64,000 nucleotides of DNA from a bacterium. Its GTDB lineage: Bacteria > Joyebacterota > Joyebacteria > Joyebacterales > Joyebacteraceae. The stretch spans positions 1 through 64,000 of the forward strand of contig JAPEKQ010000008.1 of assembly GCA_029990205.1 (NCBI GenBank). Reading direction: 5' to 3'. The translations under genes were made by a program, and so were the position numbers. Shown here piece after piece: positions 26,540 through 36,077 of this stretch (its first letter is position 1; the number at the start of each line of letters is the position of its first letter). The notes beneath the pieces were generated by a model. That model saw only the letters and a list, made by a program, of their open reading frames with translations. It made no database searches and was not told the DNA's origin.

Positions 26540-27925
26540 TTACGTAACATCCTTGTATTCCGCCGGGTCGACGCCGAACTTCCGCAGAAGATCGTACATC
26601 GTGGGCCGGCTCACGCCGATGGCCCGCGCCGCCCGGCTGACGTTGCCGGCGCTGCGCCGCATCGCATCGGTCACCATGTCCCGCTCGAGCTCGCTCCTGG
26701 CCTCACCGAGCGTGCGGTCCGAGAGGGCCTCCGCCGAGAGCCCGAGGTCATCCGGCGTCACCTTGCCGCCCCGGCCGGTGGCCAGCGCGTGACGCACGCG
26801 GTTGATGAGTTCGGGAATGTTACCGGGCCAGTCGTAGGCCATGAGGGCTCGCACCGACGCGCGCGTGAACGCAGGCGCTGTCCCCTTGCGTCCGCCGGCC
26901 CGGTCGGATGCACCTCGCTCGCCCACGATCCGCCGCGCGAACTCGCTCGCCAGCAGCACCACATCGCGCTCGCGCTCACGCAGCGGCGGGAGCGGGATGA
27001 CGTGACAGTCGACGGCGTCACAGAGTCGCTCAGCGCGACTGCGGCCCCGCCCGGGACGACCGCCTCCAGCCGCCGGCGCAGAGTCCGCGCACATGATGAT
27101 CCGGACGTCCGGACGGATCAGAGCATCATCCGCCCCTCCCTCGATGCCGGCCACGCCTTCGGTCCCGGTGACACCTTCCTCGCCGGTCACCCCGTCGATC
27201 AGGTATCGCCGCAGGCCGTCTCCCGCATCGTCAAGCGTCGATACGTCGGAGAGCAGCAGCGTCCCGCCCGCGGCCCGAACCAGTGCCTCGTTCAACGTCC
27301 CACCAACGGCGACCTCGAACGGTCCGCCGGCGCGCGAGCTCAGGTGATGGATCACGCTTGCGAGCGTCTCCCTGCCGGTCCCCGGTTCGCCCACGATGAG
27401 CACCGGGGCGGTCGACTCGGCCGCGCGGCGCGCCTGCGCGAACACGGTCCGCATCGCCTCACACTCGCCGACCATGCCGCCCAGAACGGCGGGCTCTCCC
27501 CCGCCCCCTGGTCCTCTGTAGCGCTCGATCTCCTGCACCTTGAACGCCCTGGCGATGAGGATGCGAAGCTCATCGAGGTCGACCGGCTTCACGTAGTAGT
27601 CGAAGGCTCCGAGCGAGAGAGCCCGGGAGGCGCGACTCATGTTGTCGCTGGCCGTCACGACGACGACCTTGATGAACGGGTCCATCGCCTTGAGCGCCGG
27701 GAGGATCTCCAGACCCTCCTCTCCCTCACCGGGATTCCCGAGGAGTGAGAGGTCGAGCGTAACGAGACCGGGCCGTTCGCGTTCGGCGGTCTCGAGAGCC
27801 TCGGACGGCGTCGTCGCGAGTGACACGTCGTACTCCCCGGACAGCGCCCAGCGGAGCTGCGTGCGGATCGCGGCGTCGTCGTCAACGACGAGGATGCGCT
27901 TGACCTCGTTCGATCGCGTCTTCAT
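26540..27925 (-). CDS. prsR: PrsR-like response regulator with degenerate sigma-54 AAA+ domain
   Basis: 461 aa: receiver domain (acidic pocket D15-D17, phospho-Asp D58, K113), a reduced AAA+ domain and a Fis-type HTH (NVSRAARAIGVSRPTMYDLL). In the XrtA/PEP-CTERM system PrsR, with PrsK and RpoN, activates exopolysaccharide genes. Here Walker A is GEPGTGRE (R185 replaces Lys), about 50 residues including the GAFTGA loop are missing between GPFEV and GGTL, and Walker B is GGTLLLSDV instead of the usual GTLFLDE. A low-complexity Glu/Gly/Val/Thr run (245-264) sits nearby. DNA binding may persist, but activation of sigma-54 is doubtful. Start overlaps the PrsK stop (TGATG). Confidence 0.85.
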   Translation of the reverse strand: MKTRSNEVKRILVVDDDAAIRTQLRWALSGEYDVSLATTPSEALETAERERPGLVTLDLSLLGNPGEGEEGLEILPALKAMDPFIKVVVVTASDNMSRASRALSLGAFDYYVKPVDLDELRILIARAFKVQEIERYRGPGGGGEPAVLGGMVGECEAMRTVFAQARRAAESTAPVLIVGEPGTGRETLASVIHHLSSRAGGPFEVAVGGTLNEALVRAAGGTLLLSDVSTLDDAGDGLRRYLIDGVTGEEGVTGTEGVAGIEGGADDALIRPDVRIIMCADSAPAAGGGRPGRGRSRAERLCDAVDCHVIPLPPLRERERDVVLLASEFARRIVGERGASDRAGGRKGTAPAFTRASVRALMAYDWPGNIPELINRVRHALATGRGGKVTPDDLGLSAEALSDRTLGEARSELERDMVTDAMRRSAGNVSRAARAIGVSRPTMYDLLRKFGVDPAEYKDVT

Positions 27926-30045
27926 CAGATCCCCTCCGCGGGAACCCAGAGTTCGAAGCTGGCGCCCGCGTCACTCGGGACGAGAGTGATCCCGCCCCCG
28001 AGTTCCTCGAGCATGACCCTGCACTGGTAGAGACCGACACCAAGGCCGGTCTCGACCCCGGTGCAGAACGGCGCGAAGAGCTCGCCGGACTCGACCATGT
28101 CGAGCGGAACACCTGGACCCGTGTCGGTCACCCGCACGACGAGACGCCCGTCGAGTGCGCTCCTCGCCCGGACCTCGATGTCCCCTGCGCCCGCCATGGC
28201 GGTGGCCGCGTTGCGAAGGAGATTCTCGAGAACGGTGCCGACCGTTCGAGCGCTCCCTGACAGCTCACCGACGCCATCGGCGTCAAGGTCGACGCGCACC
28301 TCCGAACCTGGAGCACTGAGACCGGCCCGTCGGGTTGCGGCCGCTACGACCGCAGCGAGGGTCGGACGCCGCACGCCACCGGACGCCGGGCTCGAGCCTG
28401 CAGCGTGCCCGGAGACCCGGTCGATGACACGCTGGATACCACCCGCGGTCTCGGCGACCGAATCGATCAGATCACGCTGGAATGCCGGATCCTCGATCAA
28501 CCTCTCGGCGTTGCGGACCATCAGCGTGAGCCCCGCCACCGAGTTCTTGAGATCGTGCACGACGAACGACGAGACGCGGTGGAGCGATTCCATCTCGCGC
28601 GTCGCCGAGAGATCGGCGGCGAGACGGGAGGCCATCAGCGTGCTCCCCGCCTGGCGCCCGATCATCTCGAGCAGCAGCAGATCCTCGCGCGTGTACCGGC
28701 CCGGCCCCTGATCACCGCTTCGGCTGACCAGGACGACTCCGATAAGCCCGCCGTTCGCTCCGAGCGGAACCGCGACCTCGTACCCACCGGCCGAGAGCGC
28801 GCCGGCGTGCCGCTCGCCCCACTCACGAAGAGCCGGGTCAAGCGTCGCCCCGGCGATCCTCAGCGGTCCGGAGCTCGACTCGAGCGCATTGATGAGATCG
28901 GCATCCGATACGGCCTCGATGAGCGCGGGAGTGAGACCTCGCCGGGCATGGACCTGCGGCCGTTCTCCCGTGCGGTCGAGCGTCGCGCCGACGATCGGGT
29001 CCGCCTCGAACGTCTCCCGCATCAGCTCGAGCACGCGCTCGAGGATATCGGCCTCGCGCGTGACGCCGGCCAGCGCGAGCGACGTCCTGCTCCACTCGCG
29101 ACGATAGTCGTAACGGCTCACATAGAAGTTCGTGTCGATGAACCGTCTGATCGCTCGCCGCGTCCGGGTTGAGAACATGAACACGACGAGAATGAGAACC
29201 GCGGCGAAGATGAGCGACACGGTGGTCGCAAGCGATGGACCCCACCCCTGCTCTCTCGCCACCCACCCGGCGGCGCCGAGCACGAGCAGGTACGCGCCCG
29301 CGAGGAACGCCGTGAGCGATGTGTAGAACACCGGCCTGCCCACCGCCACGCGGGAGTCGTCGAGCCGCCGACGCGCCACGGACCAGCTCACGAGAGCGAG
29401 CGCCGCCAGTATCGGCACGGCCCCGGCCGTCAGATGTGGAAAACGCACGCTGGAGTACAGCAGCGCCATCGAGAGCACGAACACGTGATACACGGCGGCC
29501 GCCGCGATCCCGATCAACGCGTGCTTGACCCCGGCGAGCGTCGCCGGCGCGGACGAGCGCGCCGTCACCTCGAGATTGAAGAGGCTCATGATACAGACGC
29601 CGATCATGACGAGCGCCGCGTAGCGCCCGGGCGACGCCAGCGAGATGACGTATCCGGCGGCCGACCGGTCGACGCCCTCCACGAGAAGACCCCAGGCGCC
29701 GGCACAGGCCGCGGCGGCGGAGAGGACGACCGCAGTGACGAGCAGGCCCCTGTGACGCTTCACGAGCTCCCACGCACTGTCCCGGGCGAGAAACAGCGTC
29801 ACAAGAAGCCACGGGACGGGGAGCAGCGGCGCGAGCGCCGCGGCCACGTTGACCCGACCGAACGCCACGTACGCCGTCGGACTCACGCGCACGGAACCGA
29901 CCGTGAAGAGCCACACGGCGGTGAGCGCGGCGCCCGCGGCGAACCAGAGCCGGTCGGCTCGTCTCCGCCCCCGGACGAGGGCGAGAACGGCCGCCGCCAG
30001 GCACGCGACGCAGGTGATGAGTATCAGGATCGAGAACCCGTCCAT
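27925..30045 (-). CDS. prsK: PrsK-like membrane histidine kinase
   Basis: 706 aa. It has about eight N-terminal hydrophobic helices, a GAF-like sensor domain (about 300-480), a phosphoacceptor box FVVHDLKNSVAGLTLM (His near residue 498), and an ATPase domain with ENLLRNAATAM (N box), DTGPGV (G1) and GLGVGLYQCR (G2). The layout matches PrsK, the XrtA/PEP-CTERM-associated kinase. Its gene precedes prsR by a TGATG overlap, so the pair is translationally coupled. It should phosphorylate D58 of the adjacent regulator. Confidence 0.87.
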   Translation of the reverse strand: MDGFSILILITCVACLAAAVLALVRGRRRADRLWFAAGAALTAVWLFTVGSVRVSPTAYVAFGRVNVAAALAPLLPVPWLLVTLFLARDSAWELVKRHRGLLVTAVVLSAAAACAGAWGLLVEGVDRSAAGYVISLASPGRYAALVMIGVCIMSLFNLEVTARSSAPATLAGVKHALIGIAAAAVYHVFVLSMALLYSSVRFPHLTAGAVPILAALALVSWSVARRRLDDSRVAVGRPVFYTSLTAFLAGAYLLVLGAAGWVAREQGWGPSLATTVSLIFAAVLILVVFMFSTRTRRAIRRFIDTNFYVSRYDYRREWSRTSLALAGVTREADILERVLELMRETFEADPIVGATLDRTGERPQVHARRGLTPALIEAVSDADLINALESSSGPLRIAGATLDPALREWGERHAGALSAGGYEVAVPLGANGGLIGVVLVSRSGDQGPGRYTREDLLLLEMIGRQAGSTLMASRLAADLSATREMESLHRVSSFVVHDLKNSVAGLTLMVRNAERLIEDPAFQRDLIDSVAETAGGIQRVIDRVSGHAAGSSPASGGVRRPTLAAVVAAATRRAGLSAPGSEVRVDLDADGVGELSGSARTVGTVLENLLRNAATAMAGAGDIEVRARSALDGRLVVRVTDTGPGVPLDMVESGELFAPFCTGVETGLGVGLYQCRVMLEELGGGITLVPSDAGASFELWVPAEGI

Positions 30046-30111
30046 CTTCTCCTACTCCACCATGACTCCAGCGACTCCATCGTGATTCCGGCGACTCCAC
30101 CGTGACGCCGG

Positions 30112-31662
30112 CTATTCCGTCAGTGACTCCAGGATCTCCCGCGCACGGGCGGCTGCGTCGTGCCCGGGATAACGCTCGACCACCGCCTGGAGCAGCTCAC
30201 CGGCAAGGTCGGGCCGGTCGAGCTCCTCTCTGTAGATGTCGGCGGCCTGTATCAGCATGCTCGCGGCAGCCTGAGCGTCCGGATACTGCGCCGCCGTCTC
30301 CGACAGCAGCGAGGCGGCGTCGCTCCACGACTCCTGCCTCAGCCGTGTTTCGATCATGTAGTTCCTGGCGGCCATCTCCGCCGGAGTGCCGCCGTAGTCT
30401 CTGATGACGCGCTGGTAGACCTGAGCGGCCTCGTCGAGCGCCGTCATACCGGCCGCGGTTTCGCCGATCTCGCCGTACATGTCGACGATCCTCAGCGGCG
30501 CGGCGAGTCCGTACATCGTCGTCGGGAACTCGGCCGCCAGCGCCGAGTACTCCGCCACGGCCGAGTCCCACCGGCCCTCGAGTTCATAGCTCGCCGCCCG
30601 GTGCTGCTTCGCTGTCGCGGCGATCGCCTCCTCGTCACCGAATCGATCGATGACCGAGGTCAGCCTCGCGCGCGCCGCCTCATGACGGTCGTCCGCTATG
30701 TCCATGAGCGCGAGCGCAACATCGGCCGTCGCCCCCGAGGTCGTCTCGCCGTACAAGCCGGAGACGCGCTCGTAGTACGCGCGGGATGTCTCCTTGTCGC
30801 CGAGCCGGGAGGCGTGGATCTCCGCCAGTGAGAGCCAGATGCTCGCTCTGTTGTCGTCACTACCGTATGCCTCGTCGAGCTCTTCGTAGATGGCCACGGC
30901 CTCCAGCCAGCGTCCCTGGGCGGAGTACGTGTCCGCGTTCATGCGGAGCGCCGCCTCGCCGGTGCGAGTACCGCTCCAGGTCTCGGCCCACGTCGTATAG
31001 GTCTCGCTCGCCTCCACGAAGACGCGTGTCGCCTGCTCGCCCATGCCGCGGACCGCGTACGACGACGCTCGGCGGAGCGGGAGACGCAGGATCCGGACAT
31101 CGGGCACGTTGCCGTCGGCATCCATCGCGGGTCCCCAGCGATCGAGCACGTCACCCATCTCATCGATGGCGCCGCTGAAGTCGCCCGTCAGTTCGCGAAC
31201 CGACGCCAGTCTGAGCCCGGCGTCGACCGCGAGATTCCGGTCGAACGAATACCCGTCCCGGACGGACTCGAGCAGTTCGACGGACTCGCCGACCGACTCC
31301 TCGGCCGTCTCGGGTGTCGCGCGCGCCACGAGCATCGACGAGAGCGCCAGACGGCTCGCCGCCGAGATCCTCGCGACGTCGACGACCGCGGGGTCCGTCG
31401 TCTCGTCGATCACGTCGGGCGGCGGGAACCCGTCGATGATCTCGCGATGGCCGTCCATGACCCGTGCTATCATCTCGTCGGTCGCGATCTCCGCGTTCTC
31501 GGACATCGCCCGTTCCAGTGTCTTGACCTGCCACGACATCCGCTCAGCGCGATACCGTTCGGTGAGCTCGGCGTTGCCGCATCCCACGAGCCCGGCGGCG
31601 AGCGCCGCGATCAGAAGAGCGGCCGTGACCTGCCGTGCCGATATGAGTCGTCTGCTCAGCAT
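30112..31662 (-). CDS. TPR-repeat lipoprotein
   Basis: 516-aa lipoprotein: signal peptide with lipobox AAGLVGCGN and long alpha-helical repeats of about 35 residues typical of TPRs (GEAALRMNADTYSAQGRWLEAVAIYEELDEAYG, WDSAVAEYSALAAEFPTTMYG, PDLAGELLQAVVERYPGHDAAARAREIL). Tetratricopeptide lipoproteins occur beside exosortase/EPS genes and may help secretion or polymer handling, but the precise role is unknown. I chose ATG 31662 over the ORF start 117 nt upstream, because it gives a clean lipoprotein signal and a 1-nt gap to the previous gene. Confidence 0.82.
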   Translation of the reverse strand: MLSRRLISARQVTAALLIAALAAGLVGCGNAELTERYRAERMSWQVKTLERAMSENAEIATDEMIARVMDGHREIIDGFPPPDVIDETTDPAVVDVARISAASRLALSSMLVARATPETAEESVGESVELLESVRDGYSFDRNLAVDAGLRLASVRELTGDFSGAIDEMGDVLDRWGPAMDADGNVPDVRILRLPLRRASSYAVRGMGEQATRVFVEASETYTTWAETWSGTRTGEAALRMNADTYSAQGRWLEAVAIYEELDEAYGSDDNRASIWLSLAEIHASRLGDKETSRAYYERVSGLYGETTSGATADVALALMDIADDRHEAARARLTSVIDRFGDEEAIAATAKQHRAASYELEGRWDSAVAEYSALAAEFPTTMYGLAAPLRIVDMYGEIGETAAGMTALDEAAQVYQRVIRDYGGTPAEMAARNYMIETRLRQESWSDAASLLSETAAQYPDAQAAASMLIQAADIYREELDRPDLAGELLQAVVERYPGHDAAARAREILESLTE

Positions 31663-31663
31663 G

Positions 31664-32554
31664 TCACTCACCTCCCTTCTCGAGCTGGCCCGGATGCGCC
31701 GCCCAGCTGACCGACCCCTCGTTCTGCGTCGCATACAGGAAGAACCTCGTCGCGGCTCCGAGCGTGAAGAAGGTCGCATAGAGGATCACGATGACCCAGA
31801 CGACGAGGACGAGCGTCAGCCCCTCGGGCGCGAACCTGTAGGCGATCGTCGTCCCGTTCCTCGCGAGCCACGCGGGCAGGAGTTCGAGCACGGTCGGAAC
31901 CGCCACGATGAGATACGTCGTGACCGGGTTCCTCAGGGCGAGCGCCATGCTGCCGCCGAGCGCGCCTCCGATCCTCCGCCGGGCAAGCATGATGTAGGGA
32001 ATGACGTAGATGAACAGCCCCTGGATCGCCAGCACCGCCGCGATCGCCGCCATCCGGAGCAGCCGGAACCTCATCGGCCGCGCGTCGGCGTAGTGTCCCC
32101 AGAACGCCGTCGGGGCTCTCGAGACCAGCTGGGCCAGCACCGTCGTGACGATCACCGCGATGACGACCGGCACGTATCGACGGAATGCCTCCCGCCAGCC
32201 CTCCCCGGCCTTCGCATCCCCACCCGTGTAGTACGACGCGAACAGCCACACGGCCGCCGCCGTCGCTGCGGCGCCCAGGAGCACCGAGAGAACGACGTCG
32301 GCCTGTCCGAACGACGCTCGAAGCGCTAGGAAGCAGGTCGGGTAGTGAAGCGCGGCCTCGCCAAGACGCCAGCGGATGAGCGGCGCGACCGTCGATGCGA
32401 ACGGCGGATACGCGAAGAACGCGAGCGCCGCGAGCACGACCAGCTGCGCCCCCGCATAGACGAGGAGTGGCGCGAGCGCGACGCGGCGTCTCAGCGCCGA
32501 GAGCGTCTCCGACCAGCTCCAGATGAGTGCGTTGAACTGCTGAACCAGGTCCAT
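31664..32554 (-). CDS. Six-helix membrane protein of unknown function
   Basis: 296 aa with about six hydrophobic segments; not recognised. Features: N-terminal MDLVQQFNALIWSWSETL, a positively charged loop YIMLARRRIGGALGGSMALAL, and a hydrophilic C-terminus QNEGSVSWAAHPGQLEKGGE. It is not a MOP-type (Wzx) flippase, having neither its length nor its helix number. It lies 21 nt after the exosortase gene and 1 nt before the TPR lipoprotein, so it is likely part of the EPS/exosortase machinery. Confidence 0.8.
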   Translation of the reverse strand: MDLVQQFNALIWSWSETLSALRRRVALAPLLVYAGAQLVVLAALAFFAYPPFASTVAPLIRWRLGEAALHYPTCFLALRASFGQADVVLSVLLGAAATAAAVWLFASYYTGGDAKAGEGWREAFRRYVPVVIAVIVTTVLAQLVSRAPTAFWGHYADARPMRFRLLRMAAIAAVLAIQGLFIYVIPYIMLARRRIGGALGGSMALALRNPVTTYLIVAVPTVLELLPAWLARNGTTIAYRFAPEGLTLVLVVWVIVILYATFFTLGAATRFFLYATQNEGSVSWAAHPGQLEKGGE

Positions 32555-32575
32555 CTCGTCCCCTTTCGATCGATG

Positions 32576-34171
32576 CTAGGGCCGGCTGTCGTTGAAGAGC
32601 TCCGACAGCCTCGGCTGAGCTTCCTCTGAGAATTCCTTGATGAGCGCAAGCGCGCCCTCGATGTCGCCGTTCTCGACCGGCGTCGACACGCGCACGAACG
32701 CTCCGAAGGTCACGTTCTCCCGAATCCCCGCCAGGGCCATCCTCGCGAGGAACCGGTCCCGGTCGGCCGTCGCCAGATCCCCGGCCGTGTACCACCAGTA
32801 GGCGGCCAGGCGCTCACGCCCCGCCTCGCGCACGAGAGCCCAGTTCGCGTCGAAGCTCCCGTCCGGACGGTCGATCGTGAACACCCCCGACTCGTCGATG
32901 TCCCACCCCTGCGCGCGATAGCAGACCATCGGATCGTGCGCCCCGTAACGTTCGTTCTCGTGATAGATGATCACGAACCAGACGGGCGCTTCATCCGGGC
33001 GCCGGTACTCGCGAACGAGCGTGTCGTCCGCATCCAGCTCGTCATAGACGACCTCGGCGAACTTCAGGTCGTTGCTCCGCCACTCCCCGACCTCGGCCGG
33101 GAATGCCGCCAGTCCCACACCCTCGAGGACCATCGCGCGCTGGGGCGCGAACTGGACGTACGCCGCGGTGGCGGCGAGGAGCACGGCCGCGACCACGAGC
33201 GCAACCCGGGCGCGGGAACTGAGACCGGGAACGGCGACCGGCTCGACCTCGCCCTCCGCCGTCTCCGGCGTCGCGGCGTCGCGGCCGCACCGGAGAAGCC
33301 CGCGCAGAACGAACAGGCCCCCGAGAGCGATGAAGAACAGGAGGAACCCGGAGAAGTCGTGGAAGAAGCCGAGCGCCACGTCGATACCCCAGACGTTCGC
33401 GACCGCGCAGAGCACGGCGATGCGGACGGTGTTCGCGATAGCGGCGAGTGGAACGGCCGCCAGCAGGAGCACGACCCGCTTCCACGTCTTCGCGCGGGTG
33501 AAGTACGCGAACAGCGCGCCGAGCGCGACCAGCGCGATGAGCGACCTGAGCCCGCTGCACGGGTCGGCTATCCGGAGCGACCCGGCCGGGATGTGGATCG
33601 TCATCCCGGACCTGGCGAGTGGGATTCCCATCTTCACGGCGATGGCGCTCCCGACCCGCGCCGCGAAGAGCTTGAGCTTGAAGCTGACCACGTTCATCAG
33701 ATACGGCGGCATGGGAAGCATGAACACGAGATAGCCGAGAGGGAACCAGAGCACGCGCATCGCGCGCCCGCCGAACAGCACGAGCGCCAGCCCGAAGAGC
33801 AGCAGCACGAACGAGTACCCCTGCGTCATGAAGACGCCGGAGCGTATCGAGATGAGATGCCCCGCCAGCGCGAGCGCGATCAGGACAAGCCCCCCCACCA
33901 CGCCGGGCGCCCCCGCCCCACCGTTGCTTCCCTCCCCGGGTGCCATGGCGTCGACAACACTCCTCCGGACGTACCAGAGCAGGAAGATCGCGATCGGCGG
34001 GATCAGCGCGCCGTGCGAGTAGTTCGGGTTCGTCTCCCACGTCCTCCAGAGCGTGGCGAACGTGTGGCGATAGACGAGCACGATGAGGGCCGCTATCACG
34101 ATCCCCACGGCGATGGCCGCGGGGCGCACGGCGCCTCCGGTCGTCGCCTTCGATACACCCTTGCCGGTCAT
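32576..34171 (-). CDS. Exosortase with fused EpsI domain
   Basis: 531 aa. Residues 1-300 are an exosortase, a membrane transpeptidase-like enzyme cleaving PEP-CTERM tails. Catalytic residues are visible: Cys205 in IADPCSGLRS, Arg250 in ANTVRIAVL and His271 in FFHDFSGF, with eight or so helices and YSHGALIPP near residue 51. The C-terminal 200 residues form an EpsI (DUF3485) domain (GLAAFPAEVGEW, YHENERYGAHDPMVCYRAQGWDI) with a preceding helix. Two PEP-CTERM substrates are encoded at 18714 and 19695. It is in the middle of the EPS operon, 48 nt after the sugar-transferase gene. Confidence 0.94.
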   Translation of the reverse strand: MTGKGVSKATTGGAVRPAAIAVGIVIAALIVLVYRHTFATLWRTWETNPNYSHGALIPPIAIFLLWYVRRSVVDAMAPGEGSNGGAGAPGVVGGLVLIALALAGHLISIRSGVFMTQGYSFVLLLFGLALVLFGGRAMRVLWFPLGYLVFMLPMPPYLMNVVSFKLKLFAARVGSAIAVKMGIPLARSGMTIHIPAGSLRIADPCSGLRSLIALVALGALFAYFTRAKTWKRVVLLLAAVPLAAIANTVRIAVLCAVANVWGIDVALGFFHDFSGFLLFFIALGGLFVLRGLLRCGRDAATPETAEGEVEPVAVPGLSSRARVALVVAAVLLAATAAYVQFAPQRAMVLEGVGLAAFPAEVGEWRSNDLKFAEVVYDELDADDTLVREYRRPDEAPVWFVIIYHENERYGAHDPMVCYRAQGWDIDESGVFTIDRPDGSFDANWALVREAGRERLAAYWWYTAGDLATADRDRFLARMALAGIRENVTFGAFVRVSTPVENGDIEGALALIKEFSEEAQPRLSELFNDSRP

Positions 34172-34218
34172 ATCGTCTCTCCTCCGGTCATGTCGTCTCT
34201 CCCGCGCCGAGGCGCCCG

Positions 34219-36075
34219 CTACTCCGTATCCGACAACACCGCAGCGGTGTTGATGAGGATCCGGATGTCGAGCATGAACGAGCAGTTGCGGACGTAGAAC
34301 GCGTCGAGCCGCACCTTCTCGTTCATTGTGATGGAGTCGCGCCCGTTGATCTGCGCCCAGCCCGTGAGACCCGGGCGAACCTGATCCCCGAGTGTCTGTC
34401 TCCTGAGGTCGATGAGTTCGTACTGGTTGTAGAGCGCCGGCCGCGGCCCGACGAGACTCATGTCGCCGCGGACCACGTTCCAGAGGTTCGGGAGTTCGTC
34501 GATCCCGGTGCGTCTGAGGACCCGGCCTATCCTTGTGGTGTAGTCGACCTGCATGGGAGCGAGCAGATCGGTCGCGATATCCGGCGTGTCCTGACGCATC
34601 GTCCGGAACTTGTAGATCGTGAACTCGTGCGAGAGCACGCCGATGCGCTGCTGTGTGAAAACGGAGCGTCCGGGCGAATCGTAACGAATGAGCAGCGCGA
34701 CGATGATGAAGATCGGGGAGCAGACGATGAGCGTGGTCAGCGCCCCGAGGAAGTCGAGCGTGTACTTCACACCGAGGTACATGCGGAACGGGAGATACGA
34801 TGAACCCAGTTCCCTCTCGACCGCGTGCACCGCCGACAGCGTCTCTTCCATCCGCTCCGCCAGCACGCGGCGCGAGCAGCGCTCCCGGACGAACGCGCAG
34901 CCGCGCTCGCCCAGCGAACGACGCCGCTCCGGGTCGTCCGCGAGGCGCACGAGCGCGTCTGCGAGCGCGCCGCCGTCTCCGGGCGCGACCACGATACCGC
35001 CGCCGGAATCCTCGACGACGCCACGGCCGTCACCGTCGAGCGCCGCGACGACCGGACGGGCGCACGCCATGTAGTCGAAGATCTTCACGGGGATCGTCCC
35101 GCGACTGAAATCGGACGAGTCAGTGGTTGCGACGCAGACGTCCGCCTCGCGCATCGTCGAGGCAAGCGTCTCGGGCGGCTGGCTCGGCAGGAACTTGACG
35201 TTCCCGATGCTGCGCCGCTCGGCCTCCCTCACAAGTCGCCCCTTGTCGGAACCGTCTCCGACGAACAGGAAGCGGAAGCGGGGGTCGTCGCTCAGATGCT
35301 CCGCCGCGTCGAGGAGCACGTCCATGCCGTGGACCAGACCGTGTGTTCCGCTGTAGAGCACGGTGAAACCGGCCCGGTCCTTCCCGTCGCCGGGGTCTCC
35401 GTCCCCCCCGGCCGCTCCGCGGACACCAGCATCGGAAACGTCGGCCCCGTCCCCACCGAACACATCGGTATCGGCGCCGTTGGGGATGTAGACGATCTGG
35501 TGGTCCGGGATCCCGCGCTCACGCATGAGCTTCGCCATGCCCGGCGTCACCGCGACGATCTTCGCCGCGCGCCGGTAGAGGAGTCCCTCGAGCCGCTCAG
35601 CCAACGCGATGATCCACTTGCTCCTGAGCTGTCCGAGCGCGACCGCCGCGTGCGGCCAGTAGTCACGGACGTCCAGGACGTACGGCACGCCGCGCAGGAG
35701 TGCCGTGAGCCACCCGGAGAACCCGAGGAAGAGCGGCGGCGAGCTGACGAGAACGACATCAGGACGCCCGATCCATGGACCGCAGACCGCCGCGGACAGG
35801 GCGAACGAGAGCTGGTTGAGCATCCGCGTCACGAAGGTCTTCTTCGGACTCGCGAACAGGTAGGTGCGCAGCACGCGCACGCCGTCGACGTCCTCGCGCG
35901 CGAACAGCCGACGGGCGTACCCGGCGACCTTCACACCCGACGGGTGGTTCGGCATACCCGTGAGCACGGTGACATCGTGCCCCGCCCGCTTGAGCCCGCG
36001 CGCGAAGTGGAGCGCGCGGAGCGGGGCAGCGCCCGTCTCCGGAGGGTAGTACTGTGTGAGGAAGAGAACTCTCAC
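34219..36075 (-). CDS. Glycosyltransferase family 4 fused to an initiating phosphoglycosyltransferase
   Basis: 618 aa. Residues 1-410 are a WbuB-like GT4 (MRVLFLTQYYPPETGAAPLR, GDGSDKGRLVREAERRS, and the GT4 tail around DSSDFSRGTIPVKIFDYMACARPVVA). Residues 420-618 form a monotopic phosphoglycosyltransferase (WcaJ/PglC type) with one membrane helix (YTLDFLGALTTLIVCSPIFI), then FTQQRIGVLSHEFTIYKFRTM, GIDELPNLWNVVRGDMSLVGPRP and VRPGLTGWAQINGRDSI. The second part starts EPS repeat assembly on undecaprenyl phosphate and the first could add the next sugar. Start GTG 36075. Confidence 0.92.
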   Translation of the reverse strand: MRVLFLTQYYPPETGAAPLRALHFARGLKRAGHDVTVLTGMPNHPSGVKVAGYARRLFAREDVDGVRVLRTYLFASPKKTFVTRMLNQLSFALSAAVCGPWIGRPDVVLVSSPPLFLGFSGWLTALLRGVPYVLDVRDYWPHAAVALGQLRSKWIIALAERLEGLLYRRAAKIVAVTPGMAKLMRERGIPDHQIVYIPNGADTDVFGGDGADVSDAGVRGAAGGDGDPGDGKDRAGFTVLYSGTHGLVHGMDVLLDAAEHLSDDPRFRFLFVGDGSDKGRLVREAERRSIGNVKFLPSQPPETLASTMREADVCVATTDSSDFSRGTIPVKIFDYMACARPVVAALDGDGRGVVEDSGGGIVVAPGDGGALADALVRLADDPERRRSLGERGCAFVRERCSRRVLAERMEETLSAVHAVERELGSSYLPFRMYLGVKYTLDFLGALTTLIVCSPIFIIVALLIRYDSPGRSVFTQQRIGVLSHEFTIYKFRTMRQDTPDIATDLLAPMQVDYTTRIGRVLRRTGIDELPNLWNVVRGDMSLVGPRPALYNQYELIDLRRQTLGDQVRPGLTGWAQINGRDSITMNEKVRLDAFYVRNCSFMLDIRILINTAAVLSDTE

Positions 36076-36077
36076 GC

